Of a DNA stretch of 64,000 nt, positions 25,990 to 34,304 are shown piece after piece. This stretch comes from Pseudomonas mediterranea CFBP 5447 (lineage in GTDB: Bacteria; Pseudomonadota; Gammaproteobacteria; Pseudomonadales; Pseudomonadaceae), in assembly GCF_000774145.1 (NCBI RefSeq), contig NZ_KN322986.1:124001-188000 (forward strand), given 5' to 3'. Each line of letters starts with the position of its first letter. Position 1 is the first letter of the stretch. The position numbers were made by a program, and so were the translations under genes. Below the pieces are notes generated by a model. That model saw nothing but the letters and a program-made list of their open reading frames with translations. It was not told where the DNA came from and made no database searches.

Positions 25990-26009
25990 TACTGTCAACT
26001 CTGACAGTA
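25990..26009. promoter_or_regulatory. lux-box-like dyad, copy 1
   Basis: TACTGTCAACTCTGACAGTA, a symmetric CT-N12-AG element sharing CTGTCA-N4-TGACAGTAG with the copy at 63146. Here the dyad extends to 12-base arms (25986-26013), so it could alternatively act as a hairpin after the Xre gene. It lies 115 bases before the DUF4239 gene. Confidence 0.55.
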
Positions 26010-26124
26010 GGCGAGTTACGAAGAGAATCTTAGGATGAGGCCACGATTCGCTTTGCGGTATGCCCTGGCATCGTCGGGTCCCGCCGTACAGACGAGCCGA
26101 GCACGACAATCAAGGGATTCTCGT

Positions 26125-26901
26125 ATGCACGCGCTTACCGTCCTGCCTTTCTACGGCGTGGCCATCTTCATCGCCATCGTGCTGGGCATCGAGGCGGGTC
26201 GCCGGATCGGCAACCGTCATCTGGCCCAGGATCCGGAGGGTGCCCGCCAAGGCATTGGCGCGATTGAAGGCGCGGTGTTCGGCCTGCTGGCGCTGCTGAT
26301 TGCCTTTACCTTCTCCGGTGCGGCCTCGCGACTGGACCAGCGGCGCGCGCTGATCGTTGCCGAAACCAACGCCATGGGCACCGCCTGGCTACGCCTGGAC
26401 CTGCTGCCGACCAGCGAGCAACCGGCGGTACGCCAGGCTTTCAGGGATTACGTCGACGCCCGGATCGACTACTACCGCGACTTGCGCGAGGACCAGATCG
26501 ACGAAGCCGCCCATGACCGGGCCAACGAGTTGCAGCGCACCATCTGGAACCGCGCCATCGCCGCCCAACAGCAGATGCCCACGCCGACCCTGGGGGTCAG
26601 TGTGCTGCAGGCCCTGAACGAAATGATCGACATCACCACCACCCGCGCCGTGGCCCACGAAACCCATCCGCCACTGATCATCTACCTGATGCTGGTGACC
26701 ATGACCCTGGTCAGCGCCGTGCTGATCGGCTACGGCATGGCCGGTACGGCGCAGCGCCACTGGTTGCACAGCCTGGGCTACGCGGTGGTCATGGTCTGCG
26801 TGTTGTATGTGATCCTGGACTTCGAGTACCCCCGCTTCGGCGTCATCCGGGTCGACTACTTCGACAAGATCATGCTGGACCTGCGCAAGAGCCTGGACTG
26901 A
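26125..26901 (+). CDS. Bestrophin-like (DUF4239) membrane protein
   Basis: A 258-residue protein with hydrophobic segments near residues 5-22, 47-68, 190-215 and 222-242 and a soluble charged middle (RDYVDARIDYYRDLREDQIDE). The FGLLALLIAFTFSGAASRLDQRR ... AETNAMGTAWLRLDLLP pattern is the DUF4239 signature. Function unknown; the family is distantly related to bestrophin channels. The ATG at 26125 has AAGGGA 7 bases upstream and is preferred over an earlier in-frame ATG at 26035. A lux-box-like dyad lies upstream. Confidence 0.8.
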   Translation: MHALTVLPFYGVAIFIAIVLGIEAGRRIGNRHLAQDPEGARQGIGAIEGAVFGLLALLIAFTFSGAASRLDQRRALIVAETNAMGTAWLRLDLLPTSEQPAVRQAFRDYVDARIDYYRDLREDQIDEAAHDRANELQRTIWNRAIAAQQQMPTPTLGVSVLQALNEMIDITTTRAVAHETHPPLIIYLMLVTMTLVSAVLIGYGMAGTAQRHWLHSLGYAVVMVCVLYVILDFEYPRFGVIRVDYFDKIMLDLRKSLD

Positions 26902-26979
26902 GGCTGGAAAAATCACCAGACCTCCCGGTTCCGATGCAGATAGACTTAAGCTTTCCACCTACCAGTCCCGAAGGCTCGA

Positions 26980-27396
26980 ATGATTATCTGCGGCATCGAA
27001 ATCAAAGGCAGCGAAGCGATCATTGCCGTCGCCTCGCTGGATCAACAGGCATTGAGCCACGTTGCCCTGAATACCCGAAAAATTGCCCTGGACGACGATG
27101 ACGAAGCCGCTAACGTCAAGGCCTTCGCGACCCAGGTACGGGCATTCGTCGCCGAAAACGGTATCGAACGCATCGCCATCAAAAAGCGCAGCAAGAAAGG
27201 CGAATTTGCCGGCGGCCCGACGACGTTCAAGATCGAGGGGGTCTTCCAGTTGCTGGAAGGTTGCGAGGTGACGCTGCTGTCACCGCAGACAATCAACGCG
27301 CAACACAAGAAACACGACTTCGCCCTGCCAGCAACGCTGAACAAGTATCAGCATGAGGCGTACAAGGCGGCGTGCGCGGCGTTGATGAAGCAATAA
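26980..27396 (+). CDS. DUF3010 family protein
   Basis: A 138-residue cytoplasmic protein with an RNase H-like/actin-like opening (MIICGIEIKGSEAIIAVASLD) and the conserved basic stretch IERIAIKKRSKKGEFAGGPTTFKIE. Homologues are widespread in gammaproteobacteria; function unknown. The gene stands alone and is followed by a REPIN. Confidence 0.82.
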   Translation: MIICGIEIKGSEAIIAVASLDQQALSHVALNTRKIALDDDDEAANVKAFATQVRAFVAENGIERIAIKKRSKKGEFAGGPTTFKIEGVFQLLEGCEVTLLSPQTINAQHKKHDFALPATLNKYQHEAYKAACAALMKQ

Positions 27397-27406
27397 GCAG
27401 ATTTCC

Positions 27407-27496
27407 TGTGGGAGCGAGCCGGCTCGCGAAGGCGGTGGATCAGTAGGTATCCATATTGGATTTGCCACCGTCATCGCGAGCAGGCTCGCTCCCACA
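27407..27496. repeat. REPIN
   Basis: Main-family inverted pair, TGTGGGAGCGAGCCGGCTCG at 27407 and the complement unit ending at 27496. Lies between the convergent ends of the DUF3010 gene and cdhR. Confidence 0.9.
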
Positions 27497-27514
27497 GAGG
27501 CCCGTGTTCGGCCA

Positions 27515-28456
27515 TCAGACCACCTTGCGCCGATCCTCCCGAGGACACCGCTCGAACCTCGCCCGGTAACTGCGGGTGAAGTACGACGGTGACTCGAATC
27601 CGCAGGCGATGCTCACTTCCAGCACGCTCATGTCGGTCTGGCGCAGCAGTTGCCGGGCCTTTTCCAGGCGCAGGCGCAGGTAGAAGTTGCTGGGGGTGTC
27701 GTTCAGGTGCAGGCGGAACAGCCGTTCGAGCTGGCGCCGGGTGACCCCGATGGATTCGGCCAGCTCAAGGGTGCTCAGGGGCGGTTCGCTGTGGGTTTCC
27801 ATTTCACCGATGACATGCACCAGCTTCTTGTTGCGGATGCCGTAGCGGCTGGCGATTTCCATGCGCTGGTGATCCTTGCGCGGGCGGATGCGGCCGAGCA
27901 CGAATTGTTCGCTGACCTGAATCGCCAGGTCCGCGCCGTGGGCCTGGCCGATCAGGTCCAGCATGAGATCGATGGAGGCAGTGCCCCCGGCACAGGTGAT
28001 GCGGCGACGATCGATTTCGAAAAGCTCCTGGGTCACGCTGAGCTGTGGATAAGACTCCTTGAACGCCTCGATGGCCTCCCAGTGAAGGGTGACCCGATGC
28101 CCTTCCAGCAACCCCGCATCGGCCAGGACTACACTGCCCGTATCGATGCCGCCGAGGGTCACGCCCTCCTTGTCCAGCCGATGCAACCAGCGCTCCAGCG
28201 CCGGCGTGGCGAACTTCAGCGGTTCGAACCCCGCCACTACCCATAAGGTGGCGCCTTTCTTCAATGGTTCCAGCGCAGCATCGGCGTTGACCGACATGCC
28301 GTTGCTGGCCAGGACCGCGCCGCCATCGGCACTCAATACATGCCAGCGGTACAGTTCACCGCGAAAGCGATTGGCGACCCGCAACGGCTCGATGGCCGAA
28401 ATGAAACCGATGGCCGAAAAACCCGGCATCAGCAAGAAGTAGAAGTCCTGGGACAT
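27515..28456 (-). CDS. cdhR: Carnitine-responsive AraC-type activator
   Basis: A 313-residue regulator with an N-terminal DJ-1/PfpI-like (class I glutamine amidotransferase fold) ligand domain (FYFLLMPGFSAIGFISAIEPLRVANRF, residues 5-170) and a C-terminal AraC/XylS double helix-turn-helix (STLELAESIGVTRRQLERLF; SVLEVSIACGFESPSYFTRSYRARF). This architecture is shared with GbdR. It is divergent from caiX-cdhCAB, which CdhR activates in P. aeruginosa in response to carnitine. The shared 185-base region holds a 21-base-spaced direct repeat that suits an AraC-type site. A DnaA-box match (28045-28053, minus) occurs by coding. Confidence 0.92.
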   Translation of the reverse strand: MSQDFYFLLMPGFSAIGFISAIEPLRVANRFRGELYRWHVLSADGGAVLASNGMSVNADAALEPLKKGATLWVVAGFEPLKFATPALERWLHRLDKEGVTLGGIDTGSVVLADAGLLEGHRVTLHWEAIEAFKESYPQLSVTQELFEIDRRRITCAGGTASIDLMLDLIGQAHGADLAIQVSEQFVLGRIRPRKDHQRMEIASRYGIRNKKLVHVIGEMETHSEPPLSTLELAESIGVTRRQLERLFRLHLNDTPSNFYLRLRLEKARQLLRQTDMSVLEVSIACGFESPSYFTRSYRARFERCPREDRRKVV

Positions 28457-28520
28457 GGCGCACTCGGTCGACGGGCAGCGTGGAGATCTTGATACGCCAC
28501 TTGCCGGGGCCGTTCAAGAG

Positions 28521-28554
28521 GTCGCCGCAGTGCAAGTGCGAGTCGCCGCAGTGC
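28521..28554. promoter_or_regulatory. Direct repeats in cdhR/caiX promoter (candidate CdhR site)
   Basis: GTCGCCGCAGTGC occurs at 28521-28533 and again, identical, at 28542-28554, exactly 21 bases (two helical turns) apart, about 90 bases upstream of caiX. Two same-direction half-sites on one helix face are what AraC-family dimers bind. Assignment to CdhR rests on position. Confidence 0.6.
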
Positions 28555-28641
28555 GTTTTGCGAAGAGGCCGGCTGCGTAACTTGGCATCACCGGCGCGCA
28601 GACGCCGGAACCCATAACAATAAGCTGCCGAGGAACCCGAC

Positions 28642-29592
28642 ATGAAACGACTGATCAGCTCCTGCGTTCTTGCACTCAGCGGTACCACTTTCCTGGGCAT
28701 GAGCGCCGCCACCCTGGCCGCCGAACCCGCCGCGTGCCAGAACGTGCGCCTGGGCGTGGTCAACTGGACCGACGTCATCGCCACCAGCGCCCTGACCCAG
28801 GTGATGCTCGACGGCCTCGGCTACCAGACCAAGCAGACCAGCGCCTCCCAGCAAATCATCTTCGCCGGCATCCGCGACCAGCGCCTGGACCTGTTCCTGG
28901 GCTACTGGAATCCACTGATGACCCAGACCATCACGCCGTTCGTCGAGGCCAAGCAGGTGAAGGTTCTGGAGCAACCCAGCCTGAAAGACGCCCGCGCCAC
29001 CCTGGCGGTGCCGACTTACCTGGCCGACAAGGGCCTGAAGACCTTCGACGACATCGCCAGGTTCGAGAAGGAACTGGGTGGCAAGATCTATGGCATCGAA
29101 CCCGGCTCCGGCGCCAATACCCAGATCAAGGCGATGATCGCCAAAAACCAGTTCGGCCTGGGCAAGTTCCAACTGGTGGAGTCCAGCGAAGCCGGCATGC
29201 TCGCCGCCGTGGACCGTGCCGTGCGGCGCAAGGAGGCCGTGGTGTTCTTCGGCTGGGCGCCGCACCCGATGAACGTCAACGTACAGATGACCTACCTCAC
29301 CGGCAGCCAGGATGCCCTCGGCCCGAATGAAGGCATGGCCACCGTATGGACCGTTACGGCACCTAACTACGCCCAACAGTGCCCGAATGTCAGCCGATTG
29401 CTGAGCAACCTGACTTTCACCGCCGAGGACGAGAGCCGGATGATGCAGCCGCTGCTGGATCACAAGGACCCGCTCGAATCGGCCCGGCAGTGGCTCAAGG
29501 ACCATCCCCAGGACAAGCAGCGCTGGCTCGAAGGCGTGACCACCTTCGACGGCAAGCCGGCCGCCGACAACCTGAAACTGACCAGTAACTGA
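28642..29592 (+). CDS. caiX: Periplasmic carnitine-binding protein
   Basis: A 316-residue OpuAC-type substrate-binding protein with a signal peptide (cleavage after ATLA, before AEPAACQ). The quaternary-ammonium-binding family marks include LGVVNWTDVIATSAL, LFLGYWNPLMTQT and VVFFGWAPHPMNVNVQM; the aromatic residues there should form the cage around the trimethylammonium group. It supplies carnitine to the CbcWV permease (known in P. aeruginosa) rather than having its own membrane components, and none are seen here. First gene of the caiX-cdhCAB-dioxygenase operon. Confidence 0.93.
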   Translation: MKRLISSCVLALSGTTFLGMSAATLAAEPAACQNVRLGVVNWTDVIATSALTQVMLDGLGYQTKQTSASQQIIFAGIRDQRLDLFLGYWNPLMTQTITPFVEAKQVKVLEQPSLKDARATLAVPTYLADKGLKTFDDIARFEKELGGKIYGIEPGSGANTQIKAMIAKNQFGLGKFQLVESSEAGMLAAVDRAVRRKEAVVFFGWAPHPMNVNVQMTYLTGSQDALGPNEGMATVWTVTAPNYAQQCPNVSRLLSNLTFTAEDESRMMQPLLDHKDPLESARQWLKDHPQDKQRWLEGVTTFDGKPAADNLKLTSN

Positions 29593-29607
29593 TCGAACGT
29601 TATCCCC

Positions 29608-29634
29608 CTGCGCAGCCCTCGACTGGCTGCGCAG
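29608..29634 (+). terminator. Strong hairpin behind caiX (no T-run)
   Basis: CTGCGCAGCC and GGCTGCGCAG pair perfectly around a 7-base loop in the caiX-cdhC gap. Without a T-run it is more likely an mRNA 3'-end stabiliser or partial terminator, keeping the binding protein in excess over the enzymes. Confidence 0.6.
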
Positions 29635-29664
29635 TGACTCACTACGCCTGAAGGAAACCGCACC

Positions 29665-30552
29665 ATGAACCACGACGTCATCATCACCTGCGCACTCACC
29701 GGTGCTGGCGACACCACCGCCAAGAGCCCCCACGTACCGGTCACGCCGAAACAGATCGCCGAGGCCGCCGTCGAAGCCGCCAAGGCCGGGGCCACGGTGG
29801 TCCATTGCCACGTCCGCGACCCGCAGACCGGCAAGTTCAGCCGCGACGTGGCGCTGTACCGCGAAGTGATGGAACGCATCCGCGAGGCGGACGTGGACAT
29901 CATCGTCAACCTCACCGCCGGCATGGGCGGCGACCTGGAGATCGGGCCCGGCGAGCGGCCGATGGAGTTCGGTCCCAACACCGACCTGGTGGGACCGCTG
30001 ACCCGTCTGGCCCACGTCGAGGAACTGCTGCCGGAAATCTGCACCCTGGATTGCGGCACTCTGAATTTCGGCGACGGCGACACCATCTACGTCTCTACCC
30101 CGGCGCAGCTGCGGGCCGGGGCCAGGCGCATCACCGAGCTGGGGGTGAAAGCCGAGCTGGAAATCTTCGACACCGGCCACCTGTGGTTCGCCAAGCAGAT
30201 GATCAAGGAAGGCCTGCTGGACAACCCCCTGTTCCAACTCTGCCTGGGCATCCCATGGGGCGCACCGGCCGACACCACCACCATGAAAGCCATGGTCGAC
30301 AACCTGCCGGCGGACGCGGTGTGGGCCGGCTTCGGCATCGGCCGCATGCAAATGCCGATGGCCGCCCAGGCGGTGCTGCTGGGCGGCAACGTGCGGGTCG
30401 GGCTGGAAGACAACCTGTGGCTGGATAAAGGCGTGCTCGCCACCAACGGCCAGTTGGTGGAACGGGCCAGAGAGATCCTCAGCCGCCTCGGTGCCCGCGT
30501 GCTCACGCCCGCCGAAGGCCGCAAGAAAATGGGCCTGATCAAGCGCAGTTGA
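29665..30552 (+). CDS. cdhC: 3-dehydrocarnitine:acetyl-CoA trimethylamine-acetyl transferase (BKACE)
   Basis: A 295-residue zinc-dependent beta-keto acid cleavage enzyme. With acetyl-CoA it splits 3-dehydrocarnitine into betainyl-CoA and acetoacetate. The zinc histidines are His47 and His49 (TVVHCHVRDPQTGKFS); LTAGMGG and LEIFDTGH are other family motifs. Second step of carnitine degradation; the product goes to the CdhB thioesterase. The ATG at 29665 follows AAGGAAA. Confidence 0.93.
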   Translation: MNHDVIITCALTGAGDTTAKSPHVPVTPKQIAEAAVEAAKAGATVVHCHVRDPQTGKFSRDVALYREVMERIREADVDIIVNLTAGMGGDLEIGPGERPMEFGPNTDLVGPLTRLAHVEELLPEICTLDCGTLNFGDGDTIYVSTPAQLRAGARRITELGVKAELEIFDTGHLWFAKQMIKEGLLDNPLFQLCLGIPWGAPADTTTMKAMVDNLPADAVWAGFGIGRMQMPMAAQAVLLGGNVRVGLEDNLWLDKGVLATNGQLVERAREILSRLGARVLTPAEGRKKMGLIKRS

Positions 30553-30572
30553 CCCGAGCCTTTGCATACCCC

Positions 30573-30662
30573 TGTGGGAGCGAGCCTGCTCGCGATAGCG
30601 GTGCAACAGCCTATCGATGTGCCGACTGACACTCCGCCATCGCGAGCAGGCTCGCTCCCACA
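30573..30662. repeat. REPIN
   Basis: Main-family inverted pair, TGTGGGAGCGAGCCTGCTCG at 30573 and its complement ending at 30662, inside the carnitine operon between cdhC and cdhA. Confidence 0.9.
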
Positions 30663-30694
30663 TTTGGATCATCGAACAACTTCAGGAAACCACC

Positions 30695-31660
30695 ATGAGC
30701 TTTATCACCGACATCAAGACCTTCGCCGCCCTGGGCAGTGGCGTCATCGGCAGCGGCTGGGTCAGCCGCGCCCTGGCCCACGGCCTGGACGTCGTGGCCT
30801 GGGACCCGGCACCAGGTGCCGAGGCAGCGCTGCGCAAACGCGTCGCCAGTGCCTGGGGCGCACTGGAGAAACAAGGCCTGGCGCCTGGCGCCTCCCAGGA
30901 CCGGCTGCGCTTTGTCGCAACCATCGAAGAGTGCGTACGCGATGCCGACTTCATCCAGGAAAGCGCCCCCGAGCGCCTGGAGCTCAAACTCGACCTGCAC
31001 AGCCGGATCAGCGCCGCCGCCAAGCCCAACGCGTTGATCGGCTCCAGCACCTCAGGCTTGCTGCCGAGCGAGTTCTACGAAGGCTCCACTCATCCCGAGC
31101 GCTGCGTGGTCGGGCACCCGTTCAACCCGGTGTACCTGCTGCCACTGGTGGAAGTGGTCGGTGGCAAGAACACCGCGCCAGAAGCCATCCAGGCCGCCAT
31201 GCAGGTGTATGAATCGCTCGGCATGCGTCCCCTGCACGTGCGCAAGGAAGTACCCGGTTTTATCGCCGACCGTCTGCTTGAAGCGCTCTGGCGCGAGGCA
31301 TTGCACCTGGTCAACGACGGCGTGGCGACCACCGGCGAAATCGATGATGCCATCCGTTTTGGTGCCGGGCTGCGCTGGTCGTTCATGGGTACGTTCCTGA
31401 CGTACACGCTGGCCGGCGGCGATGCCGGGATGCGTCATTTCATGGCCCAGTTCGGCCCGGCGTTACAACTGCCGTGGACCTACCTGCCGGCACCGGAACT
31501 GACCGAGAAGCTGATCGACGACGTGGTGGAAGGCACCAGCGATCAGTTGGGCAGCCATAGCATTTCAGCATTGGAGCGCTACCGTGACGATTGCCTGCTG
31601 GCGGTGTTGGAGGCGGTGAAAGCCACCAAGGCCAGGCATGGGATGGCCTTCACTGAGTAA
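30695..31660 (+). CDS. cdhA: L-carnitine 3-dehydrogenase
   Basis: A 321-residue NAD-dependent enzyme of the 3-hydroxyacyl-CoA dehydrogenase family, oxidising carnitine to 3-dehydrocarnitine. The Rossmann motif is ALGSGVIGSGWVSRAL (residues 12-27); SSTSGLLPSEF and VGHPFNPVYLLPLVEVV carry the catalytic Ser/His region, and PGFIADRLLEALWREAL the C-terminal dimer domain. I chose the ATG at 30695, where homology begins, after AGGAAACCACC; the frame is open upstream through the REPIN, which is not coding. Confidence 0.94.
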   Translation: MSFITDIKTFAALGSGVIGSGWVSRALAHGLDVVAWDPAPGAEAALRKRVASAWGALEKQGLAPGASQDRLRFVATIEECVRDADFIQESAPERLELKLDLHSRISAAAKPNALIGSSTSGLLPSEFYEGSTHPERCVVGHPFNPVYLLPLVEVVGGKNTAPEAIQAAMQVYESLGMRPLHVRKEVPGFIADRLLEALWREALHLVNDGVATTGEIDDAIRFGAGLRWSFMGTFLTYTLAGGDAGMRHFMAQFGPALQLPWTYLPAPELTEKLIDDVVEGTSDQLGSHSISALERYRDDCLLAVLEAVKATKARHGMAFTE

Positions 31661-31692
31661 ACCTTGATTTCCGGGCCTGCCCCTCAGGCCTC

Positions 31693-31785
31693 ATCGCGAG
31701 CAGGCTCGCTCCCACAGGTATCTGGCGGTGTGAACATGATTGATTTCACTCAGTAGAACCCTGTGGGAGCGAGCCTGCTCGCGAT
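31693..31785. repeat. REPIN
   Basis: Main-family inverted pair, ATCGCGAGCAGGCTCGCTCC at 31693 and the complement ending at 31785, inside the carnitine operon between cdhA and cdhB. Confidence 0.9.
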
Positions 31786-31824
31786 AGCGTCCGCCCAGCC
31801 AACATAATTGTCGGAACCTGAACC

Positions 31825-32301
31825 ATGCCCACCCTCACCACCTACCAAACCCACATCCGCCCCGAATGGGTCGATTACAACGGCCATCTGCGCGACGCCT
31901 ACTACCTGCTGATTTTCAGCTACGCCACCGACGCGCTGATGGACCTGCTCGACATGGACAGCCTGAATCGCGACGCCAGCGGCTACTCGCTGTTCACCCT
32001 CGAACTGCACCTCAATTACCTGCACGAGGTGAAGGTCGACGCCGACGTCGAGGTGCATACGCAGATCATCGGTCACGATGCCAAGCGCCTGCATCTCTAC
32101 CACAGCCTGCACCTGGTTGGCGGGGACAAGGCGTTGGCGGGCAACGAGCAGATGCTGCTGCACGTGGACCTGGCGGGCCCGCATTCGGCCCCCTTCACGG
32201 AGCCTACCCTGGGCAAACTCAAGGCCTTGATCGCCGAACAATCCGACCTGCCAGCGCCGGCCTACATCGGTCGGGTCATCGCCCTGCCACCTGCCCGCTG
32301 A
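31825..32301 (+). CDS. cdhB: Betainyl-CoA thioesterase
   Basis: A 158-residue hotdog-fold thioesterase, releasing glycine betaine from betainyl-CoA. The 4HBT active-site region is RPEWVDYNGHLRDAYYL (Asp17 in WVDYNGH is the usual catalytic residue). It links carnitine degradation to the GbcAB pathway. It ends 20 bases before the dioxygenase gene. Confidence 0.92.
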   Translation: MPTLTTYQTHIRPEWVDYNGHLRDAYYLLIFSYATDALMDLLDMDSLNRDASGYSLFTLELHLNYLHEVKVDADVEVHTQIIGHDAKRLHLYHSLHLVGGDKALAGNEQMLLHVDLAGPHSAPFTEPTLGKLKALIAEQSDLPAPAYIGRVIALPPAR

Positions 32302-32321
32302 GCTTCGAAAAGGAGATCGCC

Positions 32322-33485
32322 ATGAACAGCGCCGCCGCTTTTGCCGACTTCCGTCGCTATCCCCGGGTTTGCGCGTTGACCGCAGCTAGTCCCTTCGCCG
32401 ACCGGATCCAGGTCACCTGGGCCGACGGCCGGCTCAGCCCGTTTCATCATCAATGGCTGCGGGATAACTGCCCCTGCCCGCAGTGCGTCTATACCGTTAC
32501 CCGGGAACAGGTGCTGGAAATCGTCGATGTGCCCGAAGACCTGGCTCCTGGTGCGATCCGCCTCGATGCCGAAGGCTGCCTGTGCGTGGATTGGCAGGAC
32601 GGCCACCGCAGCCGTTTCGATCCGGGCTGGCTGCGCGCCCACGCCTACGATGATGAATCCAGGGCCGAGCGTCTGGCAGGCAAGGCCAAGCGTCAACTGT
32701 GGAAACACGATCTGCAATTGCCGGTATTCGATTACCTGACGCTGATGGAAGATGCCGACGCGCTGCTGCAATGGCTGCTGGCGGTACGGGACATCGGCCT
32801 GACCCAGGTCCGCGGCGTGCCCACCGAACCCGGTTCGCTGAAACAGCTTGCCCAGCGCATCTCGTTCATCCGCGAGAGCAACTTCGGCGTGTTGTTCAAT
32901 GTGCAATCCAAGGCCGATGCCGACAGTAACGCCTATACCGCCTTCAACCTGCCGCTGCACAGCGACTTGCCGACCCGGGAGTTACAACCGGGCCTGCAGT
33001 TCCTGCATTGCCTGGTCAATGACGCGGACGGCGGCGAGAGCATTTTCGTCGACGGTTTCGCCATCGCCGAAGCCCTGCGCCAGGAAGACCCCGAGGCTTT
33101 TACGGCGTTATGCGAGATTCCGGTGGAGTTCCGCAACAAGGATCGCCACAGCGACTATCGCTGCCTGGCGCCGATCATCGCGCTGGATGCGCTGGGGCAG
33201 GTAGCGGAGATCCGCATGGCCAACTTCCTGCGCGGGCCGTTCGACACCTCGGTCGAGCAGATGCCCAGGCTCTACCGCGCCTACCGACGCTTCATCGCTC
33301 TGACCCGCGAACCGTCATTTCGCCTGATGCAGCGGCTGGAGCCCGGCCAGTTGTGGTGCTTCGACAACCGCCGCACCCTCCACGCCCGCAACGCCTTCGA
33401 CCCGGCCACCGGGGCACGACATTTCCAGGGCTGCTATGTGGATCGGGATGAGTTGCTGTCGCGGATCCTGGTGTTGCAGCGCTAG
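32322..33485 (+). CDS. Gamma-butyrobetaine dioxygenase
   Basis: A 387-residue Fe(II)/2-oxoglutarate-dependent oxygenase hydroxylating gamma-butyrobetaine to L-carnitine. The N-terminal zinc site is NCPCPQC (Cys50, 52, 55) with His95 as a likely fourth ligand. The double-stranded beta-helix carries His213, Asp215 (LPLHSDLPT) and His354 (RRTLHARNAF) for iron, and the Arg after it for 2-oxoglutarate. The ATG at 32322 has AAGGAG 6-7 bases upstream. Last gene of the carnitine operon, feeding its first step; in P. aeruginosa a dioxygenase-like gene closes the same operon. Confidence 0.9.
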   Translation: MNSAAAFADFRRYPRVCALTAASPFADRIQVTWADGRLSPFHHQWLRDNCPCPQCVYTVTREQVLEIVDVPEDLAPGAIRLDAEGCLCVDWQDGHRSRFDPGWLRAHAYDDESRAERLAGKAKRQLWKHDLQLPVFDYLTLMEDADALLQWLLAVRDIGLTQVRGVPTEPGSLKQLAQRISFIRESNFGVLFNVQSKADADSNAYTAFNLPLHSDLPTRELQPGLQFLHCLVNDADGGESIFVDGFAIAEALRQEDPEAFTALCEIPVEFRNKDRHSDYRCLAPIIALDALGQVAEIRMANFLRGPFDTSVEQMPRLYRAYRRFIALTREPSFRLMQRLEPGQLWCFDNRRTLHARNAFDPATGARHFQGCYVDRDELLSRILVLQR

Positions 33486-33526
33486 ACCGCGAAGGCTGAT
33501 GAAGTGATGGAGCGCCACGGGCTGCC

Positions 33527-33551
33527 CCCCACGCATAGGACGGGAACGATC
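33527..33551 (-). repeat. Degenerate half REP of the RAYT family
   Basis: CCCCACGCATAGGACGGGAA followed by CGATC resembles the end of the CCCACGC...GTGGGAACGATC unit found at 4927, 5641 and 11724. A decayed single copy. Confidence 0.4.
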
Positions 33552-33588
33552 AAGAACACCTTAAAGCCATTGATCAGAAAACGTCTTG

Positions 33589-33608
33589 ACCTGTCAGAAA
33601 TTACAGTA
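33589..33608. promoter_or_regulatory. lux-box-like dyad, copy 2
   Basis: ACCTGTCAGAAATTACAGTA, CT-N12-AG with one arm mismatch, ending 74 bases before the ATG of the low-GC orphan at 33683. The copy at 63146 lies 75 bases before its gene. Confidence 0.55.
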
Positions 33609-33682
33609 GACGGCCATCACTCGCGGATGAATGCTTAGCTTGTGTTTACCAATCATCAGCTTTCCCAGTCAGGAGAACTTCC

Positions 33683-34141
33683 ATGAACCGCACCCTGGCG
33701 AAATTTAAAAGAGAAAACTTCAGAAACTCACTTCCAGGCAATGTTGATGCACAAATATCTGGCGAACCCAATTTTTCTGCCACGTTCATTATGCGTTACT
33801 TATATGAAGATAAGGATGGCAATAAAAGTGAAGAAATAGTGGCGCGCGACGCCAATCGGGAACTGGTTTTTGTCTTTCAAAGAGATATACGCGCCGGCAC
33901 TTACCGATTATTACCCCTCATAGATGGGCCTATTCCCTCAGGAAAGATTTACTCTTATTTCAAGAGCAGCGGGGCTCTTCTGTACCCCGTCCCAGAGGGT
34001 AATCCTAACAGCATAACGTTTGATTCGGGTGGCGGACGCCCCACGATTGGTGGCACCTTCACATTCACAATATCCAGCTCGCCCGGCGATTCACCAAAAG
34101 CCATTTCCGGAGAATTTGGTATTGTCGGCTTTTCTAAATGA
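33683..34141 (+). CDS. Orphan low-GC hypothetical protein
   Basis: A 152-residue protein I do not recognise. It has no signal peptide or membrane segment; the sequence alternates short beta-like stretches (FIMRYLYEDKDGNKSEEIV; GTFTFTISSS) and Gly/Ser/Pro-rich turns, suggesting a beta-sandwich. Codon use is visibly AT-richer than the flanking carnitine genes, a sign of recent acquisition. A ribosome site (CAGGAG, 7-8 bases) precedes the ATG, and a lux-box-like dyad lies 74 bases upstream, so it is probably a real, regulated gene. Confidence 0.65.
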   Translation: MNRTLAKFKRENFRNSLPGNVDAQISGEPNFSATFIMRYLYEDKDGNKSEEIVARDANRELVFVFQRDIRAGTYRLLPLIDGPIPSGKIYSYFKSSGALLYPVPEGNPNSITFDSGGGRPTIGGTFTFTISSSPGDSPKAISGEFGIVGFSK

Positions 34142-34162
34142 CGCTACACCGCGTCATCGTTC

Positions 34163-34226
34163 ATCGCGAGCAGGCTCGCTCCCACAAAGGATCGCATGCC
34201 CCCTGTGGGAGCGAGCCTGCTCGCGA
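34163..34226. repeat. REPIN
   Basis: Main-family inverted pair with a short loop: ATCGCGAGCAGGCTCGCTCC at 34163 and TGTGGGAGCGAGCCTGCTCG ending near 34224, directly behind the low-GC orphan. Confidence 0.9.
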
Positions 34227-34268
34227 AGCGGTCTGTCCGACCCCCATCACTCCCAGTCTCACGCAGGC

Positions 34269-34304
34269 AAAAAAATCCCCGATCAAGCCGTGACAGGATC
34301 GGGG
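34269..34304 (-). terminator. Minus-strand rho-independent terminator without an obvious gene
   Basis: CCCCGATC (34277-34284) and GATCGGGG (34297-34304) form an 8-bp stem; read on the minus strand it is followed by seven T residues (34275-34269). No convincing minus-strand gene ends here. The stretch 34305-34516 holds only a short plus-strand frame (LLEELSREGDQTIVIQLEAS) that has no usable start and may be a gene remnant. Confidence 0.55.

Noticed and set aside
33527..33551. A full REPIN before the low-GC orphan
   Set aside because: Only a decayed half unit can be seen.
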